From: Hymenobacter crusticola
Lineage (GTDB): Bacteria; Bacteroidota; Bacteroidia; Cytophagales; Hymenobacteraceae
NCBI RefSeq assembly: GCF_002154225.1
Contig: NZ_MTSE01000002.1
Location: 186,001-250,000, forward strand
Reading direction: 5' to 3'
DNA length: 64,000 nt
The position numbers were made by a program, and so were the translations under genes. Below, in pieces: positions 1 through 9,288 of this stretch (position 1 is the first letter of the stretch; each line of letters starts with the position of its first letter). The notes under the pieces were generated by a model. The model was not told where the DNA came from. It made no database searches and saw only the letters and a list, made by a program, of their open reading frames with translations.

Positions 1-56
1 TTGAAATGTCGCCCTACGACTTGTCTAAGGGCAGAATTGTTTATCGTTACAAATAA
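1..56 (+). CDS. infA: Translation initiation factor IF-1, C-terminal end (partial)
   Basis: Only the last 17 codons and the stop lie in the window; the reading frame runs in from the left edge. The readable C-terminus, MSPYDLSKGRIVYRYK, is the conserved end of bacterial IF-1, an OB-fold protein that occupies the ribosomal A site during initiation. The next gene, rpmJ, follows after 9 bases, the usual infA-rpmJ-rpsM order. Identification rests on the short conserved tail plus this gene order. Confidence 0.9.
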   Translation, partial: EMSPYDLSKGRIVYRYK

Positions 57-65
57 CCCGACGAC

Positions 66-182
66 ATGAAAGTCAAAGCATCGGTTAAGAAGCGCAGCGT
101 TGACTGTAAGGTGATCCGCCGCAAAGGTAAGCTTTACGTAATCAACAAAAAGAACCCACGCTATAAGCAGCGTCAAGGTTAA
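66..182 (+). CDS. rpmJ: 50S ribosomal protein L36
   Basis: A 38-codon gene starting [11 protein letters not shown] and ending RYKQRQG. L36 is the smallest protein of the large ribosomal subunit and normally has 37-38 residues. The zinc-ribbon ligands of the C-type paralogue are not all present: a single Cys is seen (VDCKVIRR), so this looks like a zinc-free (C-minus) form. It lies between infA and rpsM in the expected alpha-operon order. Confidence 0.95.
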   Translation: MKVKASVKKRSVDCKVIRRKGKLYVINKKNPRYKQRQG

Positions 183-208
183 CAGCACCATACTTTCTCA
201 AAAAGCAC

Positions 209-586
209 ATGGCTCGTATTGCAGGGGTAGATATCCCGGACAACAAACGCGGCGAAATCGCCCTTACGTACATTTTCGGTATCGGTCGTAGCTCGGCCCA
301 GAAAATTCTAAATCAAGCTAGCGTTTCGTTAGATAAAAAGGTTAAGGATTGGACGGAAGCTGAAGCCGGTGAAATCCGTAGCATTATTGCCGCGGAACAT
401 AAAACGGAAGGTGTCCTGCGCTCCGAAGTGCAGCTCAACATCAAACGTTTGATGGACATCGGTTGCTATCGTGGCCTGCGTCACCGTAAGGGCTTGCCAG
501 TTCGTGGTCAACGTACCAAGAACAACTCGCGTACCCGCAAAGGCAAACGGAAAACCGTTGCCAACAAGAAAAAAGCTACTAAATAA
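209..586 (+). CDS. rpsM: 30S ribosomal protein S13
   Basis: 125 residues beginning [19 protein letters not shown], the characteristic S13 N-terminus. It contains the helix-two-turn-helix part ([15 protein letters not shown]) and the basic tail [15 protein letters not shown] that reaches toward the P-site tRNA. S13 sits in the head of the small subunit and contacts L5 and tRNA. The length is normal. It is followed by an 80-base gap holding a hairpin, then rpsK. Confidence 0.98.
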   Translation: MARIAGVDIPDNKRGEIALTYIFGIGRSSAQKILNQASVSLDKKVKDWTEAEAGEIRSIIAAEHKTEGVLRSEVQLNIKRLMDIGCYRGLRHRKGLPVRGQRTKNNSRTRKGKRKTVANKKKATK

Positions 587-601
587 GTTGTAGCGGGAAT
601 C

Positions 602-637
602 GAAGCCTACCTGAGTGCAATTACTTGGGTAGGCTTC
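602..637 (+). promoter_or_regulatory. Hairpin between rpsM and rpsK
   Basis: GAAGCCTACC at 602-611 pairs with GGTAGGCTTC at 628-637 around a 16-base loop. There is no T run after it, so it does not look like an intrinsic terminator. It could be an RNA-processing or stabilising element, or a protein-binding site within the polycistronic message. The function is unknown. Confidence 0.45.
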
Positions 638-666
638 AACACCTTCCGCATTTTTGCGATAACTAA

Positions 667-1059
667 ATGGCACAGAAAAGAAAAGACAAAGCCAAAAAGC
701 GCGTTGTCGTTGTTGAGCAAGTAGGACAAGTCCACATAAAGGCTTCCTTCAACAACATTATTATTTCTATTACCAATAACAATGGCCAAGTAATTTCTTG
801 GGCGTCTGCTGGTAAAATGGGGTTCCGTGGTTCGAAAAAGAACACTCCCTACGCTGCTCAGATGGCAGCTACTGACTGCGGAAAGGTAGCTCATGATTTG
901 GGTCTACGTAAAGCCGAAGTATTCGTGAAAGGTCCAGGGTCTGGTCGTGAATCAGCTATTCGGACACTCCAAAACGTGGGTATTGAGGTGACTACTATTC
1001 GCGACGTAACGCCGCTGCCCCACAATGGCTGCCGTCCTCCTAAGCGCCGTCGCGTTTGA
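667..1059 (+). CDS. rpsK: 30S ribosomal protein S11
   Basis: 130 residues. The central segment [20 protein letters not shown] and the C-terminus [16 protein letters not shown] are diagnostic for S11, which sits on the small-subunit platform near the mRNA exit channel. The length matches the family. The coding direction and position between rpsM and rpsD agree with the bacterial alpha operon. Confidence 0.98.
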   Translation: MAQKRKDKAKKRVVVVEQVGQVHIKASFNNIIISITNNNGQVISWASAGKMGFRGSKKNTPYAAQMAATDCGKVAHDLGLRKAEVFVKGPGSGRESAIRTLQNVGIEVTTIRDVTPLPHNGCRPPKRRRV

Positions 1060-1071
1060 TCTATTGAACAC

Positions 1072-1101
1072 ACAACTTATTGCCCATTGTCAATGAGTTG
1101 T
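1072..1101 (+). promoter_or_regulatory. Hairpin between rpsK and rpsD
   Basis: ACAACTTATTG at 1072-1082 pairs with CAATGAGTTGT at 1091-1101 (11 pairs, one T-G wobble) around an 8-base loop. No T run follows. It lies in an unusually long 139-base gap inside a ribosomal-protein operon, upstream of rpsD. S4 is the classical autoregulator of this operon in Escherichia coli, so a regulatory role is possible but not shown. Confidence 0.4.
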
Positions 1102-1198
1102 CTTCGGTGTTGGCAATTAGATGCTGCTATTGTATTAAGCATATCTAAGTTTTGCCGATACCTTCAGTTCATTCCTCTTAAAAATCAACATCCCCGAA

Positions 1199-1804
1199 AT
1201 GGCACGTTATACTGGTCCAAAAACCAAGATTGCCCGTCGCTTCTCAGAGCCAATTTTTGGCCCGAGCAAAGCACTCAATAAAAAAAACTACCCTCCTGGC
1301 CAACATGGTCGTGGTCGTCGCAAGAAGCAGTCTGAGTATGCTATCCAGCTGATGGAGAAGCAGAAAGTAAAGTACTTGTACGGCATGCTGGAAAAGCAAT
1401 TTGAGAACCTCTTCCATAAGGCGGCTACCATGCCTGGTATCACAGGTGAAAATCTGCTGTCTTTGTTAGAGTCGCGTCTCGACAACACCATCTATCGTTT
1501 AGGTGTTGCTCCAACTCGTCGTGCTGCTCGTCAATTAGTTTTGCACAAGCACATCACAGTGAATGGTGAAGTTGTGAATATTGCTTCTTACAAACTGCGT
1601 CCCGGTGATTTAGTGGGCGTACGCGAAAAATCAAAATCACTAGAAGCTATCACTACTAGCCTGAGTGCTCGTAATGCTCGTGCATTCTCTTGGTTAGAGT
1701 GGGATGGCAAAGAGATGGTAGGCAAGTTCCTCAATGCTCCTGCCCGCGATCTAATTCCTGAGAAGATTCAGGAGCAGTTAATCGTCGAGCTTTACTCGAA
1801 GTAA
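1199..1804 (+). CDS. rpsD: 30S ribosomal protein S4
   Basis: 201 residues with the S4 N-terminal domain ([20 protein letters not shown]) and the S4 RNA-binding domain around residues 90-155 ([20 protein letters not shown], then [12 protein letters not shown]). S4 starts assembly of the 16S rRNA 5' domain and in some bacteria represses its own operon. No zinc-binding Cys cluster is present in the N-terminus, so this is a zinc-free form. Start chosen at the ATG opening MARYTG. Confidence 0.98.
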   Translation: MARYTGPKTKIARRFSEPIFGPSKALNKKNYPPGQHGRGRRKKQSEYAIQLMEKQKVKYLYGMLEKQFENLFHKAATMPGITGENLLSLLESRLDNTIYRLGVAPTRRAARQLVLHKHITVNGEVVNIASYKLRPGDLVGVREKSKSLEAITTSLSARNARAFSWLEWDGKEMVGKFLNAPARDLIPEKIQEQLIVELYSK

Positions 1805-1876
1805 TCATTTGGCCTAGGTCTGATTCGCCTAGGCTACTTCGATTTTTTTCCTGTTTATATTTTTAAAGCCCCATTT

Positions 1877-2866
1877 ATGTCAATCTTAGCTTTTCAAATG
1901 CCGGAGAAGGTTGTGATGGAGAAATCCGACGACTTCTACGGAACGTTTGAATTCAAACCGCTGGAGAAAGGCTACGGCGTCACGATCGGCAACGCACTGC
2001 GCCGCATCCTGCTGTCGTCGCTGGAGGGCTACGCTATTACGTCGGTTCGCACCCCTAGCGTACTGCACGAGTTCATGACTATCGAAGGAGTGATCGAGGA
2101 CATGTCCGAAATCATTCTGAACCTTAAGCAAATTCGTTTTAAGAAAGCGAGTGATGCTATTGAGGATAAAATCACGGTTCGTATCAAAGGTCAGGACACG
2201 TTCACGGGTGGTGATATCAACAAATTTACCAATGGGTTTCAAGTTCTAAATCCAGATTTGGTTATTTGCCATGTTGATCCAAGCGTAGAGCTAGAGTTTG
2301 AATTTACTATTCAGAAGGGTCGCGGTTACGTACCAGCTGAAGAGAACAAGCCTTCCGATCAAGTATTTGGTCAGATTGCTATTGATGCTATTTTCACGCC
2401 GATTAAGAATGTGAAGTATAGTATTGAGAATACTCGTGTTGAGCAGAAGACTGACTACGAACGTCTACTAGTAGAAATTCAAACGGATGGTTCGATTCAT
2501 CCAGAGGATGCCCTGAAAGGTGCTGCTAATATTCTGATCCAGCATTTCATGTTGTTCTCAGACAACACCATGACTTTCGAAACAGCGAAAGCTGAAGAGG
2601 AAGAGACGGTTGATGAAGAAACGCTGCACATGCGTAAAGTCCTGAAGACGCCACTGGCTGACATGGACTTATCTGTACGCGCCTACAATTGCTTGAAGGC
2701 TGCCGACATCAAAACGCTCGGCGACTTGGTGCAGTTGGACATGAGCGATATGATGAAGTTCCGAAACTTTGGTAAAAAGTCGCTTACTGAGCTTGAGAAT
2801 TTGGTAGAAGAAAAGGGTCTAAACTTCGGTATGGACCTAAGCAAATACCGTCTCGACGAGGACTAA
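1877..2866 (+). CDS. rpoA: DNA-directed RNA polymerase subunit alpha
   Basis: 329 residues, the usual length. The N-terminal dimerisation domain includes [20 protein letters not shown], and the C-terminal domain (about residues 255-320) has [14 protein letters not shown] and the helix-hairpin-helix [19 protein letters not shown] used for UP-element and activator contacts. It forms the scaffold for beta/beta' assembly. It sits between rpsD and rplQ as expected, with an unusual 201-base gap before rplQ. Confidence 0.98.
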   Translation: MSILAFQMPEKVVMEKSDDFYGTFEFKPLEKGYGVTIGNALRRILLSSLEGYAITSVRTPSVLHEFMTIEGVIEDMSEIILNLKQIRFKKASDAIEDKITVRIKGQDTFTGGDINKFTNGFQVLNPDLVICHVDPSVELEFEFTIQKGRGYVPAEENKPSDQVFGQIAIDAIFTPIKNVKYSIENTRVEQKTDYERLLVEIQTDGSIHPEDALKGAANILIQHFMLFSDNTMTFETAKAEEEETVDEETLHMRKVLKTPLADMDLSVRAYNCLKAADIKTLGDLVQLDMSDMMKFRNFGKKSLTELENLVEEKGLNFGMDLSKYRLDED

Positions 2867-2875
2867 TCTTTTTAA

Positions 2876-2938
2876 ATGTGCTGATTAGCTCTTGTGCTAG
2901 TGCTGCAAAGCATATAGCACATCACCTAATCAGCACAT
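2876..2938 (+). promoter_or_regulatory. Large branched hairpin between rpoA and rplQ
   Basis: ATGTGCTGATTAG at 2876-2888 pairs perfectly over 13 bp with CTAATCAGCACAT at 2926-2938. Inside, a second stem TGTGCTA/TAGCACA is nested, so a two-tier hairpin can form. There is no clear T run, although the distal arm is followed by ATTCATTTTG. It could be an attenuator or weak terminator at the end of rpoA, or a leader element for rplQ, whose start lies about 130 bases downstream. Confidence 0.5.
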
Positions 2939-3067
2939 TCATTTTGTACCTACTTATACATCAATACACCCTAGGGATGGCAGTTCTAATGAGGTGATCA
3001 CTACAGAGATCATCCGCCGTGGTTGCCATTCGCAAGTGTATACATTTTGCAAACTGCATAACAAACA

Positions 3068-3652
3068 ATGAGACACGGTAAAACCATTAACCATCTAGGT
3101 CGCACAGCTGCGCACCGCAATGCTATGTTGTCGAACATGGCTTCTTCTCTGATTCTGCACAAGCGTTTAACTACTACGGTAGCTAAAGCAAAAGCTCTGC
3201 GTAAGTTTGTTGAGCCCCTGCTGACCAAGTCGAAGAGTGATACTACTCACTCTCGTCGTACTATCTTCGCTACATTGCAGAACAAAGAGTCTATCAAGGA
3301 GTTATTCGATGCAGTAGCAACTAAAATTGCTAACCGCCCTGGTGGCTACACTCGCATCTTGAAGTTTAGCGACAACCGTTTGGGTGACAATGCTGAGATG
3401 TGCATCATCGAGTTGGTAGACTACAACGAAACTCTGTTGGAAGCTAAAACTGCTGGTGAAGCTAAAACCACTACTCGTCGTTCGCGTCGTGGTGGTAAGA
3501 AAGCAACTGATGAGACGGTAGCTACTGGTGAGACTGTTGCTCCTGCCGCTGTAGTGGAGACTAGTGCCCCTGAAGATACCCCAACCACTACGGTTGAAGA
3601 GGGTCAAACTCGGGATGAAGCAAAAGCTGCTGACGAAGAAGCTGCTTCTTAG
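3068..3652 (+). CDS. rplQ: 50S ribosomal protein L17 with long C-terminal tail
   Basis: 194 residues. The first ~125 are standard L17 ([20 protein letters not shown], then [20 protein letters not shown]), a large-subunit protein near the tunnel exit. The remaining ~65 residues are a low-complexity tail rich in Thr, Ala and Glu (for example [18 protein letters not shown]). Escherichia coli L17 has 127 residues; extended acidic tails occur in Bacteroidota. It ends the alpha operon and is followed by a strong terminator. Confidence 0.97.
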   Translation: MRHGKTINHLGRTAAHRNAMLSNMASSLILHKRLTTTVAKAKALRKFVEPLLTKSKSDTTHSRRTIFATLQNKESIKELFDAVATKIANRPGGYTRILKFSDNRLGDNAEMCIIELVDYNETLLEAKTAGEAKTTTRRSRRGGKKATDETVATGETVAPAAVVETSAPEDTPTTTVEEGQTRDEAKAADEEAAS

Positions 3653-3669
3653 TACTGGTTATAGATAAC

Positions 3670-3703
3670 AAAAAGGGACGTGCTGTAAAGCGCGTCCCTT
3701 TTT
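3670..3703 (+). terminator. Intrinsic terminator after rplQ
   Basis: AAAAAGGGACG at 3670-3680 pairs with CGTCCCTTTTT at 3693-3703 around a 12-base loop. The A-rich and T-rich flanks make it usable in both directions. It closes the ribosomal operon before eno. Confidence 0.85.
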
Positions 3704-3812
3704 GTTTGTAGATATCAGTACATTATCTGCAACACATTAGCCCTGTTAATTGAATTGCTTACCTTGGCGCCCGGAAAAACCTAACCAAGTATCTTCTTCC
3801 TTCTCAAGCTAG

Positions 3813-5126
<1,314 letters not shown>

Positions 5127-5151
5127 TTTTCGCGCTAGCGCAAGCAAATTG

Positions 5152-5187
5152 ATACGGCTGATTCCAATTCGTTGGAGTCAGCCGTAT
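5152..5187 (+). terminator. Terminator after eno (TTCG tetraloop)
   Basis: ATACGGCTGATTCCAA at 5152-5167 pairs with TTGGAGTCAGCCGTAT at 5172-5187 (16 pairs, one wobble) across a TTCG tetraloop. The following T run is short (TTTG). It separates eno from the DivIC-like gene, whose ATG is only 19 bases further on. Confidence 0.75.
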
Positions 5188-5205
5188 TTGTATATTTGAA
5201 GTGCT

Positions 5206-5520
5206 ATGGAGATTAACGCCTTGTTTCAGCGGGTACCGCGCTTTTTTCGCAGCTTCTATTTTGTGGCAGGCCTTGGCTTCCTAATCTGGATGTTCGTGTT
5301 TGATGCCAATGACTTTGTGAAGCAATATGAGATGTACTCGAAGTGGCGCGAGCTTCAAACTGAGCGGGATTATTACCTAAAGAACATCGAATCGGTAAAG
5401 AAAGACCGCGCAGAGCTATTGAGTAGCCCAGAGCTGTTGGAAAAGTTTGCCCGTGAGAAGTACATCATGAAACGGCCTGGGGAAGATGTTTTCGTGCTCG
5501 TGCCACAGGAAGACAAATAG
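5206..5520 (+). CDS. Septum formation initiator (FtsB/DivIC family)
   Basis: 104 residues. One membrane span lies near residues 16-32 (FYFVAGLGFLIWMFVF), followed by a coiled coil (residues ~40-70) and the family's C-terminal pattern LSSPELLEKFAREKYIMKRP. FtsB/DivIC proteins join the divisome at mid-cell with FtsL/FtsQ-type partners and support septal peptidoglycan synthesis. The eno-divIC order is common in bacteria. Topology and motif support the family; the split between FtsB and DivIC is not resolved. Confidence 0.88.
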   Translation: MEINALFQRVPRFFRSFYFVAGLGFLIWMFVFDANDFVKQYEMYSKWRELQTERDYYLKNIESVKKDRAELLSSPELLEKFAREKYIMKRPGEDVFVLVPQEDK

Positions 5521-5583
5521 CGCTCAGCTGAGCAAGTAGTACCGGCAAGCCGGCCTTGAAAAGGTACTTTGCGTATTGGAGGC

Positions 5584-6060
5584 ATGTCAAAACCCTTTTG
5601 TTTTTCTTCTTGGCGCTCCGTTCAGCAGCTAGGTTTGCTATGTAGTTTGAGTCTGTGCGTGCTGTTGCAACCTAGCATTACAGCTGCAAAAAGTACCAGA
5701 CCCTCGCAGGTACAGGTGGCACGACAGTTTTTGCTCGCGATACTACAGCGGCAGTATAAGCAAGCTTATCAACTACTGACACCTGAGGTAAGCGCTGCTA
5801 TTACGCTGCAACAGTTTGAGGCAGCCGCGCAACCCTTACTTGAGCAAAGCCAACGTCATGGGCCTGCGATTGACTTATACAAGCTAGGTATGCGCATCAG
5901 CGATGGTCCGGTGACACGCTACTTCTATACCTTTTCCTTTAAGAGCGATACGTTGCAGTCAAAGCCTAGGGTGCTGCTCGATGTTAGCTTTCGTGATTCG
6001 ACGGCAACGCGGGTACTGAGCTTCGGCCTCATACCAGCGCCGCAACGCAAGGTGAAGTAA
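5584..6060 (+). CDS. Small secreted protein of unknown function
   Basis: 158 residues from the ATG at 5584; a TTG 15 bases upstream is possible but less likely. The first ~37 residues look like a signal peptide (GLLCSLSLCVLLQP, then SITAAKS). The mature part starts with a helical ARQFLLAILQRQYKQAYQLL segment, resembling the fold of DUF3887/DUF4864-type exported proteins, but I do not recognise a defined family. Its stop codon lies inside the left arm of a 42-bp inverted repeat. Confidence 0.6.
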   Translation: MSKPFCFSSWRSVQQLGLLCSLSLCVLLQPSITAAKSTRPSQVQVARQFLLAILQRQYKQAYQLLTPEVSAAITLQQFEAAAQPLLEQSQRHGPAIDLYKLGMRISDGPVTRYFYTFSFKSDTLQSKPRVLLDVSFRDSTATRVLSFGLIPAPQRKVK

Positions 6061-6147
6061 GTATCACTACTAAAAAGCCCTAGGCTGGGAAGAAGGAGCA
6101 CACGACTCCTTCTTCCCAGCCTAGGGCTTTTTAGTAGTGATACTTAC
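6057..6147. terminator. Perfect 42-bp inverted repeat, bidirectional terminator
   Basis: The arm at 6057-6098 is exactly complementary to 6106-6147, with a 7-base loop (CACACGA). The arms include TTTTTAGTAGTGATAC on the outgoing side of each strand. It lies between two convergent genes, the secreted protein (+) and hscA (-), and overlaps the last codons of the former. Perfect pairing over 42 bp is much longer than a typical intrinsic terminator. Confidence 0.85.
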
Positions 6148-6162
6148 ATAAAGCGCCTCACG

Positions 6163-8022
6163 CTATTCTATCTTTTTGCCCGTCATGGCTTGTTTGATGG
6201 AGATATTCATCACGCGTTCGGCGAAGGGGCTTGTAAGGGCTTCTAGCTCATCCACGGCCTTGAGGATGGTGTCCTTGTCGTTGGTGGTGAGAGCCTCTTT
6301 TAGTTTCTGCGTTTGCGCAGTCGTCTCGGCAATTTCCTCCTGCGTGAGATGCTCTGCGTTCTTTGTGAGGAAACGCTCTACCTGATAGATCATCTGTTCG
6401 GCTACGGTGCGGGCTTCAATGACCATACGGGCGGCTACGTCTTCGCGAGCGTGGGTGAGCGAGTCCATGAGCATCTGCTCCACTTGCTCGTCGGTGAGGC
6501 CGTATTGTGGCTTAATCTCGACGGCTTGGCGAGTGTTGGAGCGTAGCTCAATGGCTTCGACTTTCAAAATACCGTCGGCGTTCAGAATGAAGTTCACATC
6601 AACCTTGGGCAAACCAGCGGGCATAGCCGGAATACCACGTAGGTCAAACTCGGCTAGCTTCCGGTTTTCCTTTACTAAGTCTCGCTCGCCTTGGTACACC
6701 GCGATTTTTAGGTTTACCTGCCCATCGACGGACGTAGTGTACTGGCGGCCCGCTTTGGTCGGAATCTTCGAGTTGCGCGGAATAATGGGGTCCATAAGGC
6801 CACCTAGGGTTTCGATGCCTAGGGTCAGAGGCGTTACGTCGAGCAGCAGTACGTCGCGGCGGTTGCCGGCCAAGATGTCGGCTTGAATAGCGGCGCCTAG
6901 GGCTACTACTTCGTCGGGGTTGAGCGAATTGTTAGCGGGCTGCTGGAAGAACTCCGATACGGTGTCGTAAACCAGCGGCACGCGGGTAGAGCCGCCTACA
7001 AGCAGCACGGCGTCGAGGTCCTTAGGGCCTAGTTTCGCATCGCCCAGCGCTTGGCGGCACGAGTCGATGGTACGCTGCACTAGCGGCTGAATAAGACTGT
7101 TGAACTTGGCTTTGGTAAGCGGTAGACGCAGGCCGGCAAATTGTGCCTCAAACTCATCGTGCTGGCTTAGGTGTTTTTTAGCCTGTTCGGCTAGCAAGCG
7201 CAGCTCTTGTTGGGCCGATGAGTTGTTGTACAGCACCGTGGCCAGTTGGTAATCGAACGTCCAATAATCGATTATGGCGCGGTCGAGGTCGTCGCCTCCT
7301 AGGTACGTGTCCCCGTTGGTGCTTAGCACCTCAAAAATTCCCTGCTGAATACGCAGAATGCTAATGTCGAAAGTGCCACCACCTAGGTCGTACACGGCGA
7401 CGGTTTTTTCCTCCTCGGGCGAAAGACCAATGCCATACGCCAGAGCCGCAGCTGTGGGCTCATTCACAATGCGCAGCACTTCGAGGCCCGCCAGGCGGCC
7501 AGCGTCGCGCGTAGCTTGGCGCTGCGAGTCATTGAAGTACGCGGGTACGGTGATGACGGCGCGGTTGACGGGCGTTTTGAGCGCGTGCTCGGCGCGGGCG
7601 CGCAGTTCCTTCAGAATCTCCGCCGACAAGTCGATGGGTGAGTAGAACCGGTCGCCTACCCGGATCTTAACCAGCCCTTCGGAGTTATCATCAATGATCT
7701 TGTAGCCGAAGTTCCCCGCGTGCTCGCCTACGTCGCGGTACGATTTGCCGAGCAGACGCTTTACCGAGTAAATCGTGTTTTGCGGTTCGGTAAGTAAGTA
7801 TTCCTTGGCTTCGTTGCCAACGATCGGCTCAGCGTCATTGGCGGGGAAGTGAACGACGGAAGGCACGATGGTACCGCGACCCTGGTCGTTGATGGCAATG
7901 GGTTGCCGGTTTTCGGGGTGGATGTAGGCGACCAAACTGTTGGTGGTACCTAGGTCAATCCCGACGATGATTTCTTCTTGTTGTATGCTCCCGGTCGAGA
8001 GGTTGATTGCGACTTTGGCCAT
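6163..8022 (-). CDS. hscA: Hsp70 chaperone, HscA-like (Fe-S cluster assembly)
   Basis: 619 residues. The ATPase domain shows the three actin-fold signatures IVGIDLGTTNSLVAY, VAVYDLGGGTFDISIL and AVLLVGGSTRVPLV. A substrate-binding domain follows (VTPLTLGIETLGG). The C-terminus FAERVMNISIKQAMTGKKIE lacks the acidic EEVD-like DnaK tail and resembles that of HscA, the specialised Hsp70 that works with HscB on IscU-type scaffolds. No dnaJ, grpE or isc gene is adjacent, so the HscA assignment rests on length and C-terminus; a second general Hsp70 remains possible. Confidence 0.75.
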   Translation of the reverse strand: MAKVAINLSTGSIQQEEIIVGIDLGTTNSLVAYIHPENRQPIAINDQGRGTIVPSVVHFPANDAEPIVGNEAKEYLLTEPQNTIYSVKRLLGKSYRDVGEHAGNFGYKIIDDNSEGLVKIRVGDRFYSPIDLSAEILKELRARAEHALKTPVNRAVITVPAYFNDSQRQATRDAGRLAGLEVLRIVNEPTAAALAYGIGLSPEEEKTVAVYDLGGGTFDISILRIQQGIFEVLSTNGDTYLGGDDLDRAIIDYWTFDYQLATVLYNNSSAQQELRLLAEQAKKHLSQHDEFEAQFAGLRLPLTKAKFNSLIQPLVQRTIDSCRQALGDAKLGPKDLDAVLLVGGSTRVPLVYDTVSEFFQQPANNSLNPDEVVALGAAIQADILAGNRRDVLLLDVTPLTLGIETLGGLMDPIIPRNSKIPTKAGRQYTTSVDGQVNLKIAVYQGERDLVKENRKLAEFDLRGIPAMPAGLPKVDVNFILNADGILKVEAIELRSNTRQAVEIKPQYGLTDEQVEQMLMDSLTHAREDVAARMVIEARTVAEQMIYQVERFLTKNAEHLTQEEIAETTAQTQKLKEALTTNDKDTILKAVDELEALTSPFAERVMNISIKQAMTGKKIE

Positions 8023-8254
8023 GCGTGTAAGAGAGGACGCGCCGTGGCGCGTGGGGTGAACAGAACAGCTTAGCGAGCTAGGCTAGTACTTAAACTGTTT
8101 CGGGCCGCAAAAGTAGCGAAGAAATGCCGGCGGGTAGGATTTCGTGCGCTAATGCCTAGGCCCAGCCAACTGCCCAAATGGTGAGAGGACCGCCTTGAGG
8201 GTGAGCGTGAAAGCAGAACCTAGCCACTTAGCAAGGAATTAATTTTCGCTTAAG

Positions 8255-8290
8255 ATGGTTGTATTACCGAACGCCATCAAGAAAGTATAG
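8255..8290 (+). other. Possible 11-residue leader peptide inside a terminator
   Basis: ATG GTT GTA TTA CCG AAC GCC ATC AAG AAA GTA TAG would encode MVVLPNAIKKV. Its last codons cover the left arm and loop of the terminator at 8273-8308. A translating ribosome would melt the hairpin, as in attenuation. A chance short frame is quite possible; there is no clear ribosome-binding signal. Confidence 0.2.
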
Positions 8291-8308
8291 CTACTTGATG
8301 GCTTTTTT
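8273..8308 (+). terminator. Orphan intrinsic terminator upstream of L,D-transpeptidase gene
   Basis: GCCATCAAG at 8273-8281 pairs with CTTGATGGC at 8294-8302, followed directly by TTTTTT (8303-8308). It acts on + strand transcripts but lies between two divergent genes (hscA on - and the transpeptidase on +), so no annotated gene ends here. It implies either a short upstream RNA (starting between about 8050 and 8260) or attenuation of the downstream gene. The rest of 8023-8380 shows only a GC-rich hairpin (GACGCGCC/GGCGCGT) near 8038 and no further gene. Confidence 0.7.
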
Positions 8309-8380
8309 CGTATTAGAGAGATACATGGTTTCCCGAGCACTGGGAGGCCTTTTCCAATAAACCGAAACCAATCAGTGAAG

Positions 8381-9211
8381 ATGGAAAAGCCAAATGTAGT
8401 GCGTCGTCAGCGAGTTAAGCGTCGTGCCCGTCGGATGATGCGCCGCGTGTTGCCGTTCGTTGCTTCCTTATTTATGGCCACGCCCCTTGCCTCGTCTATT
8501 AATAAGTCGATGGCCGGAGGGGTACGTACGGAAGCGAATTCTGTATCCGCTAAGCAGATGCAGGTTGCGTTCTACGAGCAAGATCTTCAGAACCTGTACC
8601 ACGCCCTGAACGTGGAGCAACAAGGCTTGCACTACGATGTGTTTGAGAAAGCCATGACGGGCTACCTCAATCTGAAGCAGGACAACAAGCTAGGTGACAA
8701 GCAGCTGCTAACCGTTGTGGATTTTAGTTTGCCTTCTACTGAGAAGCGCTTGTGGGTGCTAGACCTAGCCAACAAACAGGTGTTGTTTCACACGCTCGTG
8801 GCACACGGTCACAACTCAGGCGAAAATGTGGCAACGAACTTCTCCAATGAGAACGAGTCAAACATGAGCAGCCTCGGTTTTTACGTGACCGATAGCGAGT
8901 ACATGGGCAAGCACGGCCGTTCGCTCAAACTCAATGGTCTAGACCTAGGTTACAACGACAACGCGCTTATGCGCTCCGTGGTGATGCACGGCGCTGATTA
9001 CGTGAGCGAGGACTTTATTCGCCAGAATGGCCGGCTAGGTCGTAGCCTCGGCTGCCCTGCCTTGCCAATGGACCAGTACGCGCAGATTATTGACACGGTA
9101 AACGGCGGCACTTGCTTGTTTATCAATGGGCAAAGCCCCACGTACTCTTCAAACTACCTAAATACGGAAGTGGCAATGGCTGCTTACCTAGGTGGTACTC
9201 AGTCGATCTAA
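8381..9211 (+). CDS. Exported murein L,D-transpeptidase (YkuD_2 family)
   Basis: 276 residues from the ATG at 8381 (a GTG two codons upstream is also in frame). An arginine-rich N-terminus is followed by a hydrophobic signal segment (VLPFVASLFMATPLASS). The catalytic region contains HGADYVSEDFI and GRSLGCPALP; the Cys of SLGCPAL is the expected nucleophile. YkuD_2 proteins act on peptidoglycan stem peptides in the periplasm, making 3-3 crosslinks or attaching proteins. It is preceded by an orphan terminator that could attenuate it. Confidence 0.88.
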   Translation: MEKPNVVRRQRVKRRARRMMRRVLPFVASLFMATPLASSINKSMAGGVRTEANSVSAKQMQVAFYEQDLQNLYHALNVEQQGLHYDVFEKAMTGYLNLKQDNKLGDKQLLTVVDFSLPSTEKRLWVLDLANKQVLFHTLVAHGHNSGENVATNFSNENESNMSSLGFYVTDSEYMGKHGRSLKLNGLDLGYNDNALMRSVVMHGADYVSEDFIRQNGRLGRSLGCPALPMDQYAQIIDTVNGGTCLFINGQSPTYSSNYLNTEVAMAAYLGGTQSI

Positions 9212-9232
9212 TAACTATTCTTTCTATACAAG

Positions 9233-9265
9233 AAAAGCCTGCTGACATTGTCGGCAGGCTTTTTT
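9233..9265 (+). terminator. Terminator between convergent genes
   Basis: AAAAGCCTGC pairs with GCAGGCTTTT around TGACATTGTCG, with T6 on the + strand. The A run at the left side gives the minus strand a T tract too, so it can serve both the transpeptidase gene and, from the other side, the dehydrogenase gene ending at 9289. Confidence 0.8.
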
Positions 9266-9288
9266 GCGTTTGTAGGCCGCGATGGGAC

